Assembly (NCBI RefSeq): GCF_018854495.1
Contig: NZ_JABBDR010000039.1
Coordinates: forward strand, 1-22,909
Length of the DNA: 22,909 nt
Reading direction: 5' to 3'
Source: Acidithiobacillus ferruginosus
Lineage (GTDB): Bacteria > Pseudomonadota > Gammaproteobacteria > Acidithiobacillales > Acidithiobacillaceae
Shown here one piece after another: positions 7,498 through 14,659 of the stretch (within the stretch, counting starts at the first letter, position 1; each line of letters starts with the position of its first letter). The position numbers and the translations under genes are program-made. The notes below the pieces were generated by a model. That model searched no databases. It was not told where the DNA came from and saw nothing but the letters and a program-made list of their open reading frames with translations.

Positions 7498-7507
7498 GAG
7501 TTTCCCA

Positions 7508-10500
7508 ATGAAAATCAGACACCAGAGCGCCGGCTACCGCCTCATCCTCCACACTGCCATTCTTGGCGCCCTGCTGGTTGGCGCCCAGGCGCAGGCGGCA
7601 TCACCATTTCCGCAAATTCCGCTGGGGATAAGCAACGCCAGTAGCTTGGCACCCAATCTCATTTTTCTTCTCGACGATTCCGGTTCCATGCAATGGGAAT
7701 GGATCGGAAGCCAAGGGGACTACCTGCAACAAGCAACCGCCCAATATCCCTGGGTTGACTATGGATTTCCTCTCGGAAACTCGAGTCTCTTCGGCACCAA
7801 CACCAGCACCTACGGCGATCAAATCCCTTCCTTCAGCAGTCAGGATATCCTCGCCGCGCAGTTCCGCTCCGCAGCTATCAACCCCATCTATTACAACCCG
7901 ACAACAACCTATACCCCTTGGGCCTGCCCCGCGCCTTACCCCAATTCTCCTAATACTTCCCCCACCCCATCTGTAGCTGGAAGGGCGTGTGTATGGAACG
8001 GTCAACTCAACCTTTGGCTCATGCCCAATGCCGACCCGACGCAAACCTTGTTAAATCCAGCCACACCCTCCGGTGCAGGGTACCGGGACTTTAGCACCTG
8101 GAACAATAGCACTAATGCTCAGAGTACCACTAGCAGCAATGGATTTTCCGGAAACTCCAATACCACTTGGGAATATGTGTACAACGGCCAACTTTCTCAG
8201 TACAACGGCCAATATATCAACAATTTCTTATCCTGCCTCACCCGGTGGGGCGGAGTTAGTTGTCATGCGAACAGAGTAACGCCACAATATGGATTTTGGC
8301 CGGCCGTCTATTTCAATTATTTTGGCAGCAATAGCGCGACCAGTCAGGATAGCATCAACAATTATCAAAAGGTGGAAATCTGCCCCAGCCCAGCACCCAC
8401 GAACCCGTATGGGAATGCCGCATGCACCACGCCGCCGTCATTGCCCACAAATCCCCTGCCCAACCATACCTATTACCAGAACGGCAATTATATTTTCATC
8501 ACGGCTTCAGGCAAGCAAATTGTCCGCAGCTACTCGGATGAGATCCAGAATTACGCCAACTGGTACCAATATTACCGCAATCATATTTTTATGGCGCGAG
8601 GGGCGGTCAGCCAAGCGTTCATGCAGCTCCCCGACAACTACCGGGTGGATTTTGCAACCATCAACCAAATTACTGATGGCGGTCAAAATAATACCGGCTC
8701 TCCACAATACAGTACGAGGCAGATTTTTTCTCTCAATTATCGCAACAACTTTCTAACCCAACTCTTCGACCAGCAGATCCCTCCCCAATCAACGCCATCC
8801 CGCCTCGCCCTTTCCGCCGTCGGGAACTGGCTGATGCAAACGCCCAATCAAGGCAAATCCCCCTGGGGACCCAGCGATGAAGAAAAGCAAAACTATGGGA
8901 ATAAAGTATTCAGTTGTCGGCAAAATTATACCGTGTTTGTCACGGATGGCGGCTGGAATGATGACAATGGCGGCAACAATGGCGCCAACTCACCCATTTC
9001 CACCGCCAACGGTCAAACTGTAGGTAATGCCGATGATCTGACGGGACCAAATATGACCGGCACCAGTGGACAGGCCTATCAATACACCCCAAATCCTCCG
9101 TATCAGGATACCAGCTCAGGCAGTTCCACAAACTGGAGTAACTCCCTCGCCAACATCGCATTCTGGTATTGGGAAAATGACCTCCAACCGGGCATGACCG
9201 CCAACGTCCCCACCAATCCCTCAGATCCCGCCTTCTGGCAGCACATGGTGACCTTCACCGTGGGCATGGGTGTGCAAGGAACCCTGCCTTATCCCAGCGC
9301 TTTGCAACAAATAGAAGCCGGAACGCTGAATTGGCCCGATCCGTTCCCATCCCAAGGCGGCAACAATCCCGCACTCATTGACGATCTCTGGCATGCGGGC
9401 ATCAATGGTCATGGCGACTACTACTCCGCCACCGACCCCACATCCTTAGCTAATAGCCTCAACGCCGCCCTGCAAAACATCCAGACCCGCACCCAAAGCA
9501 CATCCTCCGTTGCCGTCACCGGTACCCAGCTTGCCCAGAACAGCATCGCCTACGTGCCCAGCTACACCTCCGGCGTCTGGACGGGCGATGTGCAGGCCTA
9601 TCTCTATAACCCTAACACCGGCACGTTCAGTACGACGGCAGCATGGAGCGCGCAAAAGAATATCAGCGCCCAGGGCAGCAGCCGCAACATCTTCACCATG
9701 GGAAGCAGCGGCGCGGTGTCCTTCCAGACCGTAAACCTCTCTGCCACCCAAACTACGGCCCTCACCAATCCGGCCTATGTCTCCGGGGCTGCCATCGCCC
9801 AGGTGGTAGCCAACATCAGCGGCGACACCAGCCAGGACGGTATTCTTTTCCGCAACCGCAACGGGCAGGTACTGGGCGACATCATCGACGCCTCCCCGCA
9901 ATATGAGGGCGCACCAAACTCAAATTACACATTCTCTGGCTACGGTCAGTTTGCCTACGCGAACGCGAGCCGCATGCCGGTGCTCTATACCCCAGCTAAT
10001 GACGGCATGCTCCACGCCATCGACGCCTGCGCTGCGTCTTATCCCAGCGGCGTCACCCCGCCAGCAGGCTGCACCAGCGGCACGGCGCAGCAAAATGCCG
10101 GTAAAGAACTCTGGGCCTATATCCCCAATGCCGTCATCCCTTATCTGGATCAGCGCATCAGCCTGAGCAACTTCAGCCATCAATATCTCATGGACAGTAC
10201 GCCCACCGTTGGGGATTTCTGTACGGGTGGCTCCGGTACGGGTAACAGTGGCACCTGTACGGCCTGGGAATCCCTGCTGGTGGCTTCCGAGGGCCGCGGA
10301 GTTCCCGGCATTTATGCCCTGAACGTTACCAATCCGACACCAACGGCTAGCCAACTTTCCCCCTGGGAGATCACGCCGAGCACTACCGGTTTCAGTGCCA
10401 TGGGCTATGTCATCTCCCAGCCGCTCCTGGTCAAGACCCAAAGCATGGGCTGGGTAGCGGTCTTTGGTTCCGGCTACCAGACTACGCCGACCAGCACCGG

Positions 10501-11488
10501 CAACGGTGACCTCTACTTCGTCAACCCCAATAACGGTACATTGCTGACGACACTGACTCTTCCCAATCAAGTCAGCGGCAGCCAGCTCTCTGTGGCCGGC
10601 ATCGCCGCCGCCAGCTTCAATTCCCCCGGCTATGCTCAAGCCCTCTATGTCACCGACAACGAAGGCGACCTCTGGAAGGTCAAGCTCCCCGTCAACGCCA
10701 GTCCACCCCAGGGCACCCAATCCCCGTCCAGCTTGCCGACCCTCGGCTATGGCGGTGGCCCTATGTTTGTGGCTACGGACAGCGGCGGTAATCGTCAGCC
10801 CATTTCCACCACACCCATCGTCTCTCAGGACACCCAGGGGCACATCGGTGTCATGTTCGGCACCGGCCAATGGCTGTTTTCCAGCGACACCACGGACAAC
10901 CTGACCCAAAGCCTCTACGGCGTATGGGATGTGAATCAGACTTATCCGGGCACCATGACGACGCCCATCACCCGGACCAGTCTCGTGCAGCAGACCTTGA
11001 GCACCACCACGGCATCCAACACTACGGGCGGCACCACCTACAACACCCGCACCAGCACCAATTATCCCGTCACCTATTCCAGTGCCCCAGGCGGTAAAAT
11101 GGGCTGGTATATCGATCTTCCCATCACCGGAGAACGGGTCATCGTCAATCCGCTGCTGGTCTTTGGCGATGTCATCTTCACCAGCTATGTGCCCGGCACC
11201 ACCAGCACCGATCCCTGCACCAGCAGCAATGGGACATCCTGGATTACCGCGGTAAATTACCTGACGGGCGCGGTACCCAGCACCAATCCATTTGGTTTTA
11301 CGGGCACCGCCGCAAGCATAGTCAGCATCCAGGTGGCGGGACAAGCCCCTCAACCTACGGTAACGTCCAGCCCCACCGGTATGCGGCTCCTGCTGCCGGG
11401 TGCAGGGGGCGGAACGACGCCGCAGTCCATCAACTTCTTCCCTCCGTTTAACGGCGGAGCAGCAACCCGTGCGTGGACCAATCGATGA
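7508..11488 (+). CDS. pilY1: PilY1 tip adhesin / pilus assembly factor
   Basis: A 1326-residue exported protein. A Sec signal peptide (about residues 1-30, ending AQAQA) precedes a von Willebrand A-like domain. This shows the metal-site motif DDSGS (56-60) within NLIFLLDDSGSMQ and, further on, VFVTDGGWNDDNGG. The C-terminal half has the conserved PilY1 propeller: GDIIDASPQYEG, the ANDGMLHAIDA segment and SEGRGVPGIYALNVTNP. PilY1 sits at the pilus tip, mediates adhesion and promotes assembly with the minor pilins. The N-terminal half (roughly 7600-9400) is rich in Asn/Tyr/Gln/Ser and visibly lower in GC than the propeller half. Its stop lies 35 bases before the chosen pilE ATG; an in-frame pilE ATG at 11485 would overlap the stop. 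Confidence 0.93.
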   Translation: MKIRHQSAGYRLILHTAILGALLVGAQAQAASPFPQIPLGISNASSLAPNLIFLLDDSGSMQWEWIGSQGDYLQQATAQYPWVDYGFPLGNSSLFGTNTSTYGDQIPSFSSQDILAAQFRSAAINPIYYNPTTTYTPWACPAPYPNSPNTSPTPSVAGRACVWNGQLNLWLMPNADPTQTLLNPATPSGAGYRDFSTWNNSTNAQSTTSSNGFSGNSNTTWEYVYNGQLSQYNGQYINNFLSCLTRWGGVSCHANRVTPQYGFWPAVYFNYFGSNSATSQDSINNYQKVEICPSPAPTNPYGNAACTTPPSLPTNPLPNHTYYQNGNYIFITASGKQIVRSYSDEIQNYANWYQYYRNHIFMARGAVSQAFMQLPDNYRVDFATINQITDGGQNNTGSPQYSTRQIFSLNYRNNFLTQLFDQQIPPQSTPSRLALSAVGNWLMQTPNQGKSPWGPSDEEKQNYGNKVFSCRQNYTVFVTDGGWNDDNGGNNGANSPISTANGQTVGNADDLTGPNMTGTSGQAYQYTPNPPYQDTSSGSSTNWSNSLANIAFWYWENDLQPGMTANVPTNPSDPAFWQHMVTFTVGMGVQGTLPYPSALQQIEAGTLNWPDPFPSQGGNNPALIDDLWHAGINGHGDYYSATDPTSLANSLNAALQNIQTRTQSTSSVAVTGTQLAQNSIAYVPSYTSGVWTGDVQAYLYNPNTGTFSTTAAWSAQKNISAQGSSRNIFTMGSSGAVSFQTVNLSATQTTALTNPAYVSGAAIAQVVANISGDTSQDGILFRNRNGQVLGDIIDASPQYEGAPNSNYTFSGYGQFAYANASRMPVLYTPANDGMLHAIDACAASYPSGVTPPAGCTSGTAQQNAGKELWAYIPNAVIPYLDQRISLSNFSHQYLMDSTPTVGDFCTGGSGTGNSGTCTAWESLLVASEGRGVPGIYALNVTNPTPTASQLSPWEITPSTTGFSAMGYVISQPLLVKTQSMGWVAVFGSGYQTTPTSTGNGDLYFVNPNNGTLLTTLTLPNQVSGSQLSVAGIAAASFNSPGYAQALYVTDNEGDLWKVKLPVNASPPQGTQSPSSLPTLGYGGGPMFVATDSGGNRQPISTTPIVSQDTQGHIGVMFGTGQWLFSSDTTDNLTQSLYGVWDVNQTYPGTMTTPITRTSLVQQTLSTTTASNTTGGTTYNTRTSTNYPVTYSSAPGGKMGWYIDLPITGERVIVNPLLVFGDVIFTSYVPGTTSTDPCTSSNGTSWITAVNYLTGAVPSTNPFGFTGTAASIVSIQVAGQAPQPTVTSSPTGMRLLLPGAGGGTTPQSINFFPPFNGGAATRAWTNR

Positions 11489-11523
11489 AGATCCGAGGAA
11501 TATCGCCGCGAGGACAAAGTGCC

Positions 11524-12018
11524 ATGCAAAAGAGAACGAGGTCAGAATATAATAGTCATGGATTTACGCTGATAGAGCTGATGATAGTCATTGCCATCAT
11601 CGCTATTCTCGCAGCTATCGCAATTCCTCAATATTCGCAATACGTCATCAACGCAAAAACTACCCACGCCAAAAGCAACCTGCAAACGCTGAACACCGAA
11701 GAGCAACAGTATTATCAGGACTGCCGCGCTTATGCAGGTTCCATGGGGGACTCGGCAGCACTAACTGCTGCGGGCACTTGTGGTGGCGTGATCCTTTGGC
11801 CGGTAGCGAATACCGCCCCCACTCCGTCTGCCGCGTCGATCACCGGGCAATACTTTACCTATTCGCTTACGTTACAAAATACCGGTCAAAACTTTACCAT
11901 CACCGCAACGGGGATCCCCAGCCAATTCGACAACGCTAATAATGTTGTCTTTACCACTACCGATGCTGGCCTCAACACCTGTACAGGACCTTATGGCTGT
12001 AGTGGGGGTAAATGGTAA
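11524..12018 (+). CDS. pilE: Type IVa pilin, PilE/PilA-like
   Basis: A 164-residue prepilin. The leader MQKRTRSEYNSHG is cleaved after Gly13, and the mature N-terminus FTLIELMIVIAIIAILAAIA is the canonical type IVa pilin helix with Glu at position 5. A-IPQYSQYV follows it. Four cysteines fall in two pairs: CRAYAGSMGDSAALTAAGTC midway, and CTGPYGC at the C-terminus, which could form the D-region loop. The ATG at 11524 is preferred because GAGGA lies nine bases upstream. Alternatives at 11485 (overlapping the pilY1 stop) or GTG 11473 would give long leaders. By position it corresponds to PilE of the fimU-pilVWXY1-pilE operon, a minor pilin in Pseudomonas; its canonical helix would also allow it to be the major pilin. 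Confidence 0.9.
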   Translation: MQKRTRSEYNSHGFTLIELMIVIAIIAILAAIAIPQYSQYVINAKTTHAKSNLQTLNTEEQQYYQDCRAYAGSMGDSAALTAAGTCGGVILWPVANTAPTPSAASITGQYFTYSLTLQNTGQNFTITATGIPSQFDNANNVVFTTTDAGLNTCTGPYGCSGGKW

Positions 12019-12160
12019 AACCTCAGGAAGGCCTTCTTCACCACGAAAAATGAAAGATACGTCACTCCCCGTCAATGACTCTGTTATGGTCGGATCGTAT
12101 GCCTCTAAGTAGTATATGGTCAGCGGCATTTTCCCCAGCGGCACCTTCACCGGCGATACT

Positions 12161-12298
12161 GGGACAGCCATTACAGCGCACTTTTCGAAAGTGGATGTGC
12201 AGATCCAGCCGCTTTTCCTCCGCCGTGAAAGACACATGCTCCACCAACCACGGCGGAACCAATCCTAACGCGAGAGAAAACAGTTCTTCAGGGACCAC
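12161..12298 (-). pseudogene. N-terminal remnant of an ISL3-family transposase
   Basis: From a GTG at 12298 the minus strand encodes a start like the ISL3 transposase N-terminus: ELFSLALGLVPPWLVEHV, then SFTAEEKRLDLHIHF, then a cysteine pair RCNGCP. In ISL3 proteins this region is helix, PPW, the strand with xRLDIHIDF, then a zinc-finger CPxC. After the CP the similarity is lost and the frame ends at 12062 without a second CxxC or any DDE catalytic domain. It is therefore a decayed 5' fragment. No inverted repeats or target duplication could be identified. Confidence 0.55.
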
Positions 12299-12387
12299 CC
12301 TCTAACTCCTATTCGGGACGCAACTGCTCCACAGGCATCCTACCCCCTACCCACTCGATTTGACGAAGGGCCCCGTGATTGAGATGA

Positions 12388-12564
12388 CCCTATCGTGATG
12401 TAGGCTCCAGTACCAGCACTAGCCAGAATACCAGTCAGGTGGGGCATTGGATGGATTACCGCACGCGCATTGTGTCCACCGCAAATAAAGTGAACCTGTC
12501 GTTCAAGACGGCGTTGCCTGTGCTGCAGGCGCAACTGGTGCATAGCTTGAGTGGTATTCTATAG
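12388..12564 (+). other. Orphan 58-codon open stretch, possible gene fragment
   Basis: Between an in-frame TGA (12385) and TAG (12562) the plus strand encodes a Ser/Thr/Gln-rich piece followed by HWMDYRTRIVSTANKVNL and SFKTALPVLQAQLVHSL. The protein-like, amphipathic composition suggests the 3' end of a former gene. It has no good start codon with a ribosome binding site (the first ATG gives 37 residues). I do not recognise the family; the Ser/Gln-rich style recalls components of transfer or secretion systems, but this is only an impression. Confidence 0.25.
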
Positions 12565-12720
12565 CAATAAGGAGCAAAAGCCCCGTCCATCCCGCTCTCC
12601 AGATCGGCAGGCGCAAGCTGAGGGCGGGGGCCAATGGTTTCATCGCGCAGGGCGATGGCCAGTGAGGTAACCTGACAAGGGCTTGCTGGACTGGTGGCGT
12701 GGTCTGGCGACACTTACAGC

Positions 12721-12761
12721 TTGCAGTCCAGATCAATAGAAGTTATATTTTGATATAACTT
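12721..12761 (+). promoter_or_regulatory. mazE promoter with palindromic operator
   Basis: A perfect inverted repeat with 9-base arms, AAGTTATAT and ATATAACTT, separated by TTTG (12740-12761) sits 19 bases before the mazE GTG. It overlaps a candidate promoter: TTGCAG (12721-12726), a 17-base spacer, and TATATT (12744-12749). AbrB-fold MazE/PemI antitoxins, alone and with their toxin, repress their own promoter through such palindromes, so this is the likely autoregulation site. Confidence 0.65.
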
Positions 12762-12780
12762 AACGCATTGGAGGTGCATC

Positions 12781-13038
12781 GTGCATACAACCAATCTGCG
12801 CAAGGTCGGCGGCTCGATCATGTTAGCCGTCCCGCCCGCGTTCCTCGAACAACTGCACCTGCAAGCCGGTGCGACGGTCGGCTTGGTCGTCGATCATGGC
12901 TGTCTGGTGGTTAACCCCAACCCACGGCCGCGCTACACGCTCGCGGAGTTGCTGGCCGCGTCCGACTATTCGCAGCCGCAACCCGCTGAGGAACGTGAAT
13001 GGGTCGATGCGCCCGCCGTAGGTGGCGAGCTGCTATGA
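12781..13038 (+). CDS. mazE: MazE/PemI-type antitoxin (AbrB-like fold)
   Basis: An 85-residue antitoxin. The N-terminal half (NLRKVGGSIMLAVPPAFLEQ, then LHLQAGATVGLVVDHGCLVV) is the swapped-hairpin SpoVT/AbrB DNA-binding fold, in which K-x-GGS and the later GxxVxLxVxxGxLVV strands are diagnostic. The acidic, Pro-rich C-terminal tail (about residues 50-85, LAELLAASDYS...EEREW) would wrap around the toxin and mask its active site. The start is a GTG preceded by GGAGG at good spacing. Its TGA overlaps the toxin ATG as ATGA, the classic arrangement ensuring coupled production. Protein type is confident; whether it is best called MazE, PemI or ChpS is not. Confidence 0.88.
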   Translation: MHTTNLRKVGGSIMLAVPPAFLEQLHLQAGATVGLVVDHGCLVVNPNPRPRYTLAELLAASDYSQPQPAEEREWVDAPAVGGELL

Positions 13039-13361
13039 GGCGCGGCGATATTTTCCTGGTGTCGCTCGACCCAACTGCGGGACACGAGCAAAGCGGTAGC
13101 CGTCCCGTCCTGATCGTGTCGCCCGCCGAGTTCAACGAAGCCACTAGGCTGCCGGTGATCCTGCCGATCACCAACGGCGGCGATTTCGCCCGCCGCCTTG
13201 GCTTCGCAGTGCCAGTGACCGGCATCAAAACCACCGGCGTCGTGCGTTGCGATCAGCCACGCGTGATTGACTTGGCCGCCCGACATGCCCGCAAAGTGGA
13301 CACTCTGCCGGCCTCGATCATGGACGAGGTGCTGGCGAAGGTCGCCACGCTCTTCGAGTGA
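13035..13361 (+). CDS. mazF: MazF/PemK (ChpB)-type endoribonuclease toxin
   Basis: A 108-residue mRNA interferase. It begins MRRGDIFLVSLDPTAGHEQS, with the RGD-(I)-(F/W)-V-x-L-P/D opening. It continues SRPVLIVSPAEFN, PVILPITNGGDFAR, then TTGVVRCDQPRVIDLAAR, a conserved catalytic/substrate-binding stretch with Arg and Asp characteristic of PemK/ChpB. Length is normal and no frameshift is seen, so the toxin is probably functional. The ATG overlaps the antitoxin stop. Cleavage specificity cannot be inferred. The module lies between IS relics, typical of mobile or addiction cassettes. Confidence 0.92.
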   Translation: MRRGDIFLVSLDPTAGHEQSGSRPVLIVSPAEFNEATRLPVILPITNGGDFARRLGFAVPVTGIKTTGVVRCDQPRVIDLAARHARKVDTLPASIMDEVLAKVATLFE

Positions 13362-13479
13362 GCGCGGCGACCAGGCGTATCGTGGAAGAGGCAACCCGCA
13401 AGTCTTCCACACCAATGAACGGCTACAGACACGCTCAACCGGACGACTCGACAACAATATACTGATTTATTTATACTTA

Positions 13480-13647
13480 TTATGCCGCACTCAAGGACAG
13501 GTGAATTTCCACGTCATCCCAAGGCACGAAAACCTGCTGGTCTTCCGTCTTGTCGATAAGATGGTGTTCCATGAGTTTCCGCACGTCGTAAGCACGGTAA
13601 CTGAGCGGCGTACTTTGTTGCAGGGCGCAGCTAGTAATACCGGACCG
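13480..13647 (-). other. Unassigned 55-residue open stretch, probably a gene fragment
   Basis: Between an in-frame TGA (13650-13648) and a TAA (13482-13480) the minus strand reads protein-like residues including LSYRAYDVRKLMEHHLIDK followed by EDQQVFVPWDDVEIHLS. A shorter protein could begin at the GTG or ATG inside it. It reads like the helical end plus a short beta strand of a small domain, but I cannot name a family. It lies directly downstream of the IS5-like relic on the same strand. Confidence 0.25.
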
Positions 13648-13731
13648 TCAAAAACGTTCCCCACGGGCTTCGGTGCTGGTTTACCCTTGGGCGGCCCCAC
13701 GGGATGGAAACTCGTCAATTGATGTCCCCGA

Positions 13732-13827
13732 GGCTTGGTCATCTCTGGAGAAATATTGCTTGGGTGCCGGTACCAGCGCGGTATCAATGATCTGGCCACG
13801 CTAGGCCACATACTTGCCCGTTAACAT
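13732..13827 (-). pseudogene. Degraded IS5-family transposase fragment
   Basis: The minus strand encodes LTGKYVA, a TAG stop (13803-13801), then RGQIIDTALVPAPKQ and YFSRDDQA. The string G-Q-I-I/V-D-A-x-x-V-P/E-A-P-K/R-Q-x-x-S/T-R-E/D-E/D-N is the second-Asp region of IS5-group DDE transposases, here with a stop codon where a residue is expected. Similarity ends on both sides within a few dozen bases, so this is a small inactive relic. Confidence 0.6.
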
Positions 13828-13897
13828 CTCCGACTTTCCCGGAAGGCCGTGCGGACTGGGCTTGCCGAAAGCCATCCATAGCTTTGACCGTACTCAC

Positions 13898-14281
13898 TCA
13901 CGTCCCATCGGCGCTAGCAAGTCCCCGCAACCAAGGATCAAGATGGGCGATGTCGAACGTACCTGACTCGAACATCTGCATCATCTCCGCGTGGATCTGC
14001 GTTGGCGCGCGTCGCACGCGCCAACCATTGATGCGCAAAAACACGTCGGCAGCCGCAAAGGCGATGCGCTTGTTCCCGTCAACGAATGGGTGATTGATCG
14101 CCAGACTTTCCAGCAGCGCAGCGGCCTCGGCTAGGATGTCGTTGTAGTAACCCGTCTGCGGGCGGAACAATGCGGCCTCCAGCGCCCCTGGATCGCGCAG
14201 CCCAAGCGCACCGCCGTAACGCTGCATCAGCACCGTGTGCATGCCAAGCACATCGGCCACCGTCAGGTAATCGTGCGGCAC
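13898..14281 (-). CDS. doc: Doc-type Fic-fold toxin (death-on-curing family)
   Basis: A 127-residue Fic/DOC protein. The active-site motif NHPFVDGNKR (residues 63-72) matches the Doc version of the Fic motif, with Lys where AMP-transferring Fic proteins have Gly. The N-terminal YLTVADVLGMHTVLMQRYGG and GLRDPGALEAALFRPQTG are the standard Doc opening, and RIAFAAADVFLRINGW is the helix that follows the motif. Doc of phage P1 phosphorylates EF-Tu and so stops translation. The start is a GTG, three bases after the stop of the upstream partner gene, implying a bicistronic toxin-antitoxin operon with the antitoxin first. It is intact by length. Function as a toxin is inferred from the family. Confidence 0.92.
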   Translation of the reverse strand: MPHDYLTVADVLGMHTVLMQRYGGALGLRDPGALEAALFRPQTGYYNDILAEAAALLESLAINHPFVDGNKRIAFAAADVFLRINGWRVRRAPTQIHAEMMQMFESGTFDIAHLDPWLRGLASADGT

Positions 14282-14284
14282 GGC

Positions 14285-14515
14285 TTACTTCGCCAACTCG
14301 CGGTAGAGGCTGTCAAATTCGTCGAGACTGGACGCGAACGAAGTCATCGCATGGCGGCGGGGACGCTCCTTCTGCTGCCGGTCGATGTAGTCGCGCAGGG
14401 CTTCATCGAGCACCGTCTGGAACTGGCGCCCCTGGCTTTCTGCGATCTGGCGCAGCGCGGCCAACACTTCTGGTGCCGCCTGGGAGGAAAATTTTTCGCG
14501 GACGGCAGTCGTCAT
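14285..14515 (-). CDS. Probable antitoxin partner of Doc, not obviously Phd
   Basis: A 76-residue protein encoded immediately upstream of doc. It reads MTTAVREKFSSQAAPEVLAA, then LRQIAESQGRQFQTVLDEAL and RDYIDRQQ. The short N-terminal strand followed by two helices (PEVLAALRQIAESQGR, QTVLDEALRDYI) resembles a ribbon-helix-helix/CopG-like DNA-binding domain, not the Phd/YefM fold that usually partners Doc. The C-terminal 25 residues (HAMTSFASSLDEFDSLYREL) could be the toxin-neutralising tail. The ATG at 14515 is chosen because GGAG lies seven bases upstream; earlier in-frame starts run into the palindromic operator. Antitoxin role is inferred from position and size. Confidence 0.75.
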   Translation of the reverse strand: MTTAVREKFSSQAAPEVLAALRQIAESQGRQFQTVLDEALRDYIDRQQKERPRRHAMTSFASSLDEFDSLYRELAK

Positions 14516-14531
14516 GGCCATCTCCATCATG

Positions 14532-14573
14532 ATCAATCTTGATGTTTCATGATAGAGCAAGATGCGATCTTGC
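14532..14573 (-). promoter_or_regulatory. Operator/promoter region of the doc operon: two palindromes
   Basis: Upstream of the antitoxin ATG lie two inverted repeats. One has perfect 7-base arms GCAAGAT and ATCTTGC around GCG (14557-14573). The second has 5-base arms ATCAA and TTGAT around TC (14532-14543). A TATCAT hexamer on the minus strand (14554-14549) lies between them and may be the -10 element; the -35 is weak. Both repeats share an AAGAT/ATCTT core, as expected for cooperative binding of antitoxin dimers in autoregulation. Confidence 0.55.
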
Positions 14574-14659
14574 GCCATCATCAGGTTTGCGTTCACCGTT
14601 TGACCGGCCAATACGGAATAGCTACCCCGTAGGGCAGAATCTCTCGGGCATGATGAACT

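Larger units (their letters stand above)
12019..12780. other. Gap between pilE and mazE: IS relic and unrecognised coding fragments, no intact gene
   Basis: This 762-base stretch contains no intact gene that I recognise. It holds the start of an ISL3-like transposase on the minus strand (12161-12298), an orphan open stretch on plus (12388-12564), and the mazE promoter/operator (12721-12761). Just after pilE there is a short perfect palindrome GAAGGCCTTC (around 12030) with no T-tract, so it is not a convincing terminator. Longer minus-strand open frames at 12456-12736 do not resemble any family I know. Confidence 0.6.
13362..13897. other. Gap between mazF and doc: IS5-like relic and an unassigned minus-strand fragment
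   Basis: This 536-base stretch has no intact gene that I recognise. It contains an unassigned minus-strand open stretch (13480-13647) and a degraded IS5-family transposase motif with an in-frame stop (13732-13827). The bases just after mazF (13440-13490) are AT-rich. No terminator with a clear stem and T-run was found between the two convergent toxin-antitoxin modules. Confidence 0.6.

Noticed and set aside
9920..11353. A 477-codon minus-strand open frame inside pilY1
   Set aside because: It lies fully antisense to the conserved PilY1 propeller; its Gly/Asp/Ala-rich translation shows no domain and is explained by the codon bias of the plus-strand gene.
12025..12040. Palindrome GAAGGCCTTC after pilE as a terminator
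   Set aside because: The stem is short, has no loop as written and is not followed by a T-tract.
12456..12736. Two overlapping minus-strand open frames before mazE
   Set aside because: Neither has a ribosome binding site or family resemblance, and they overlap the mazE promoter and operator; at most they are relics.
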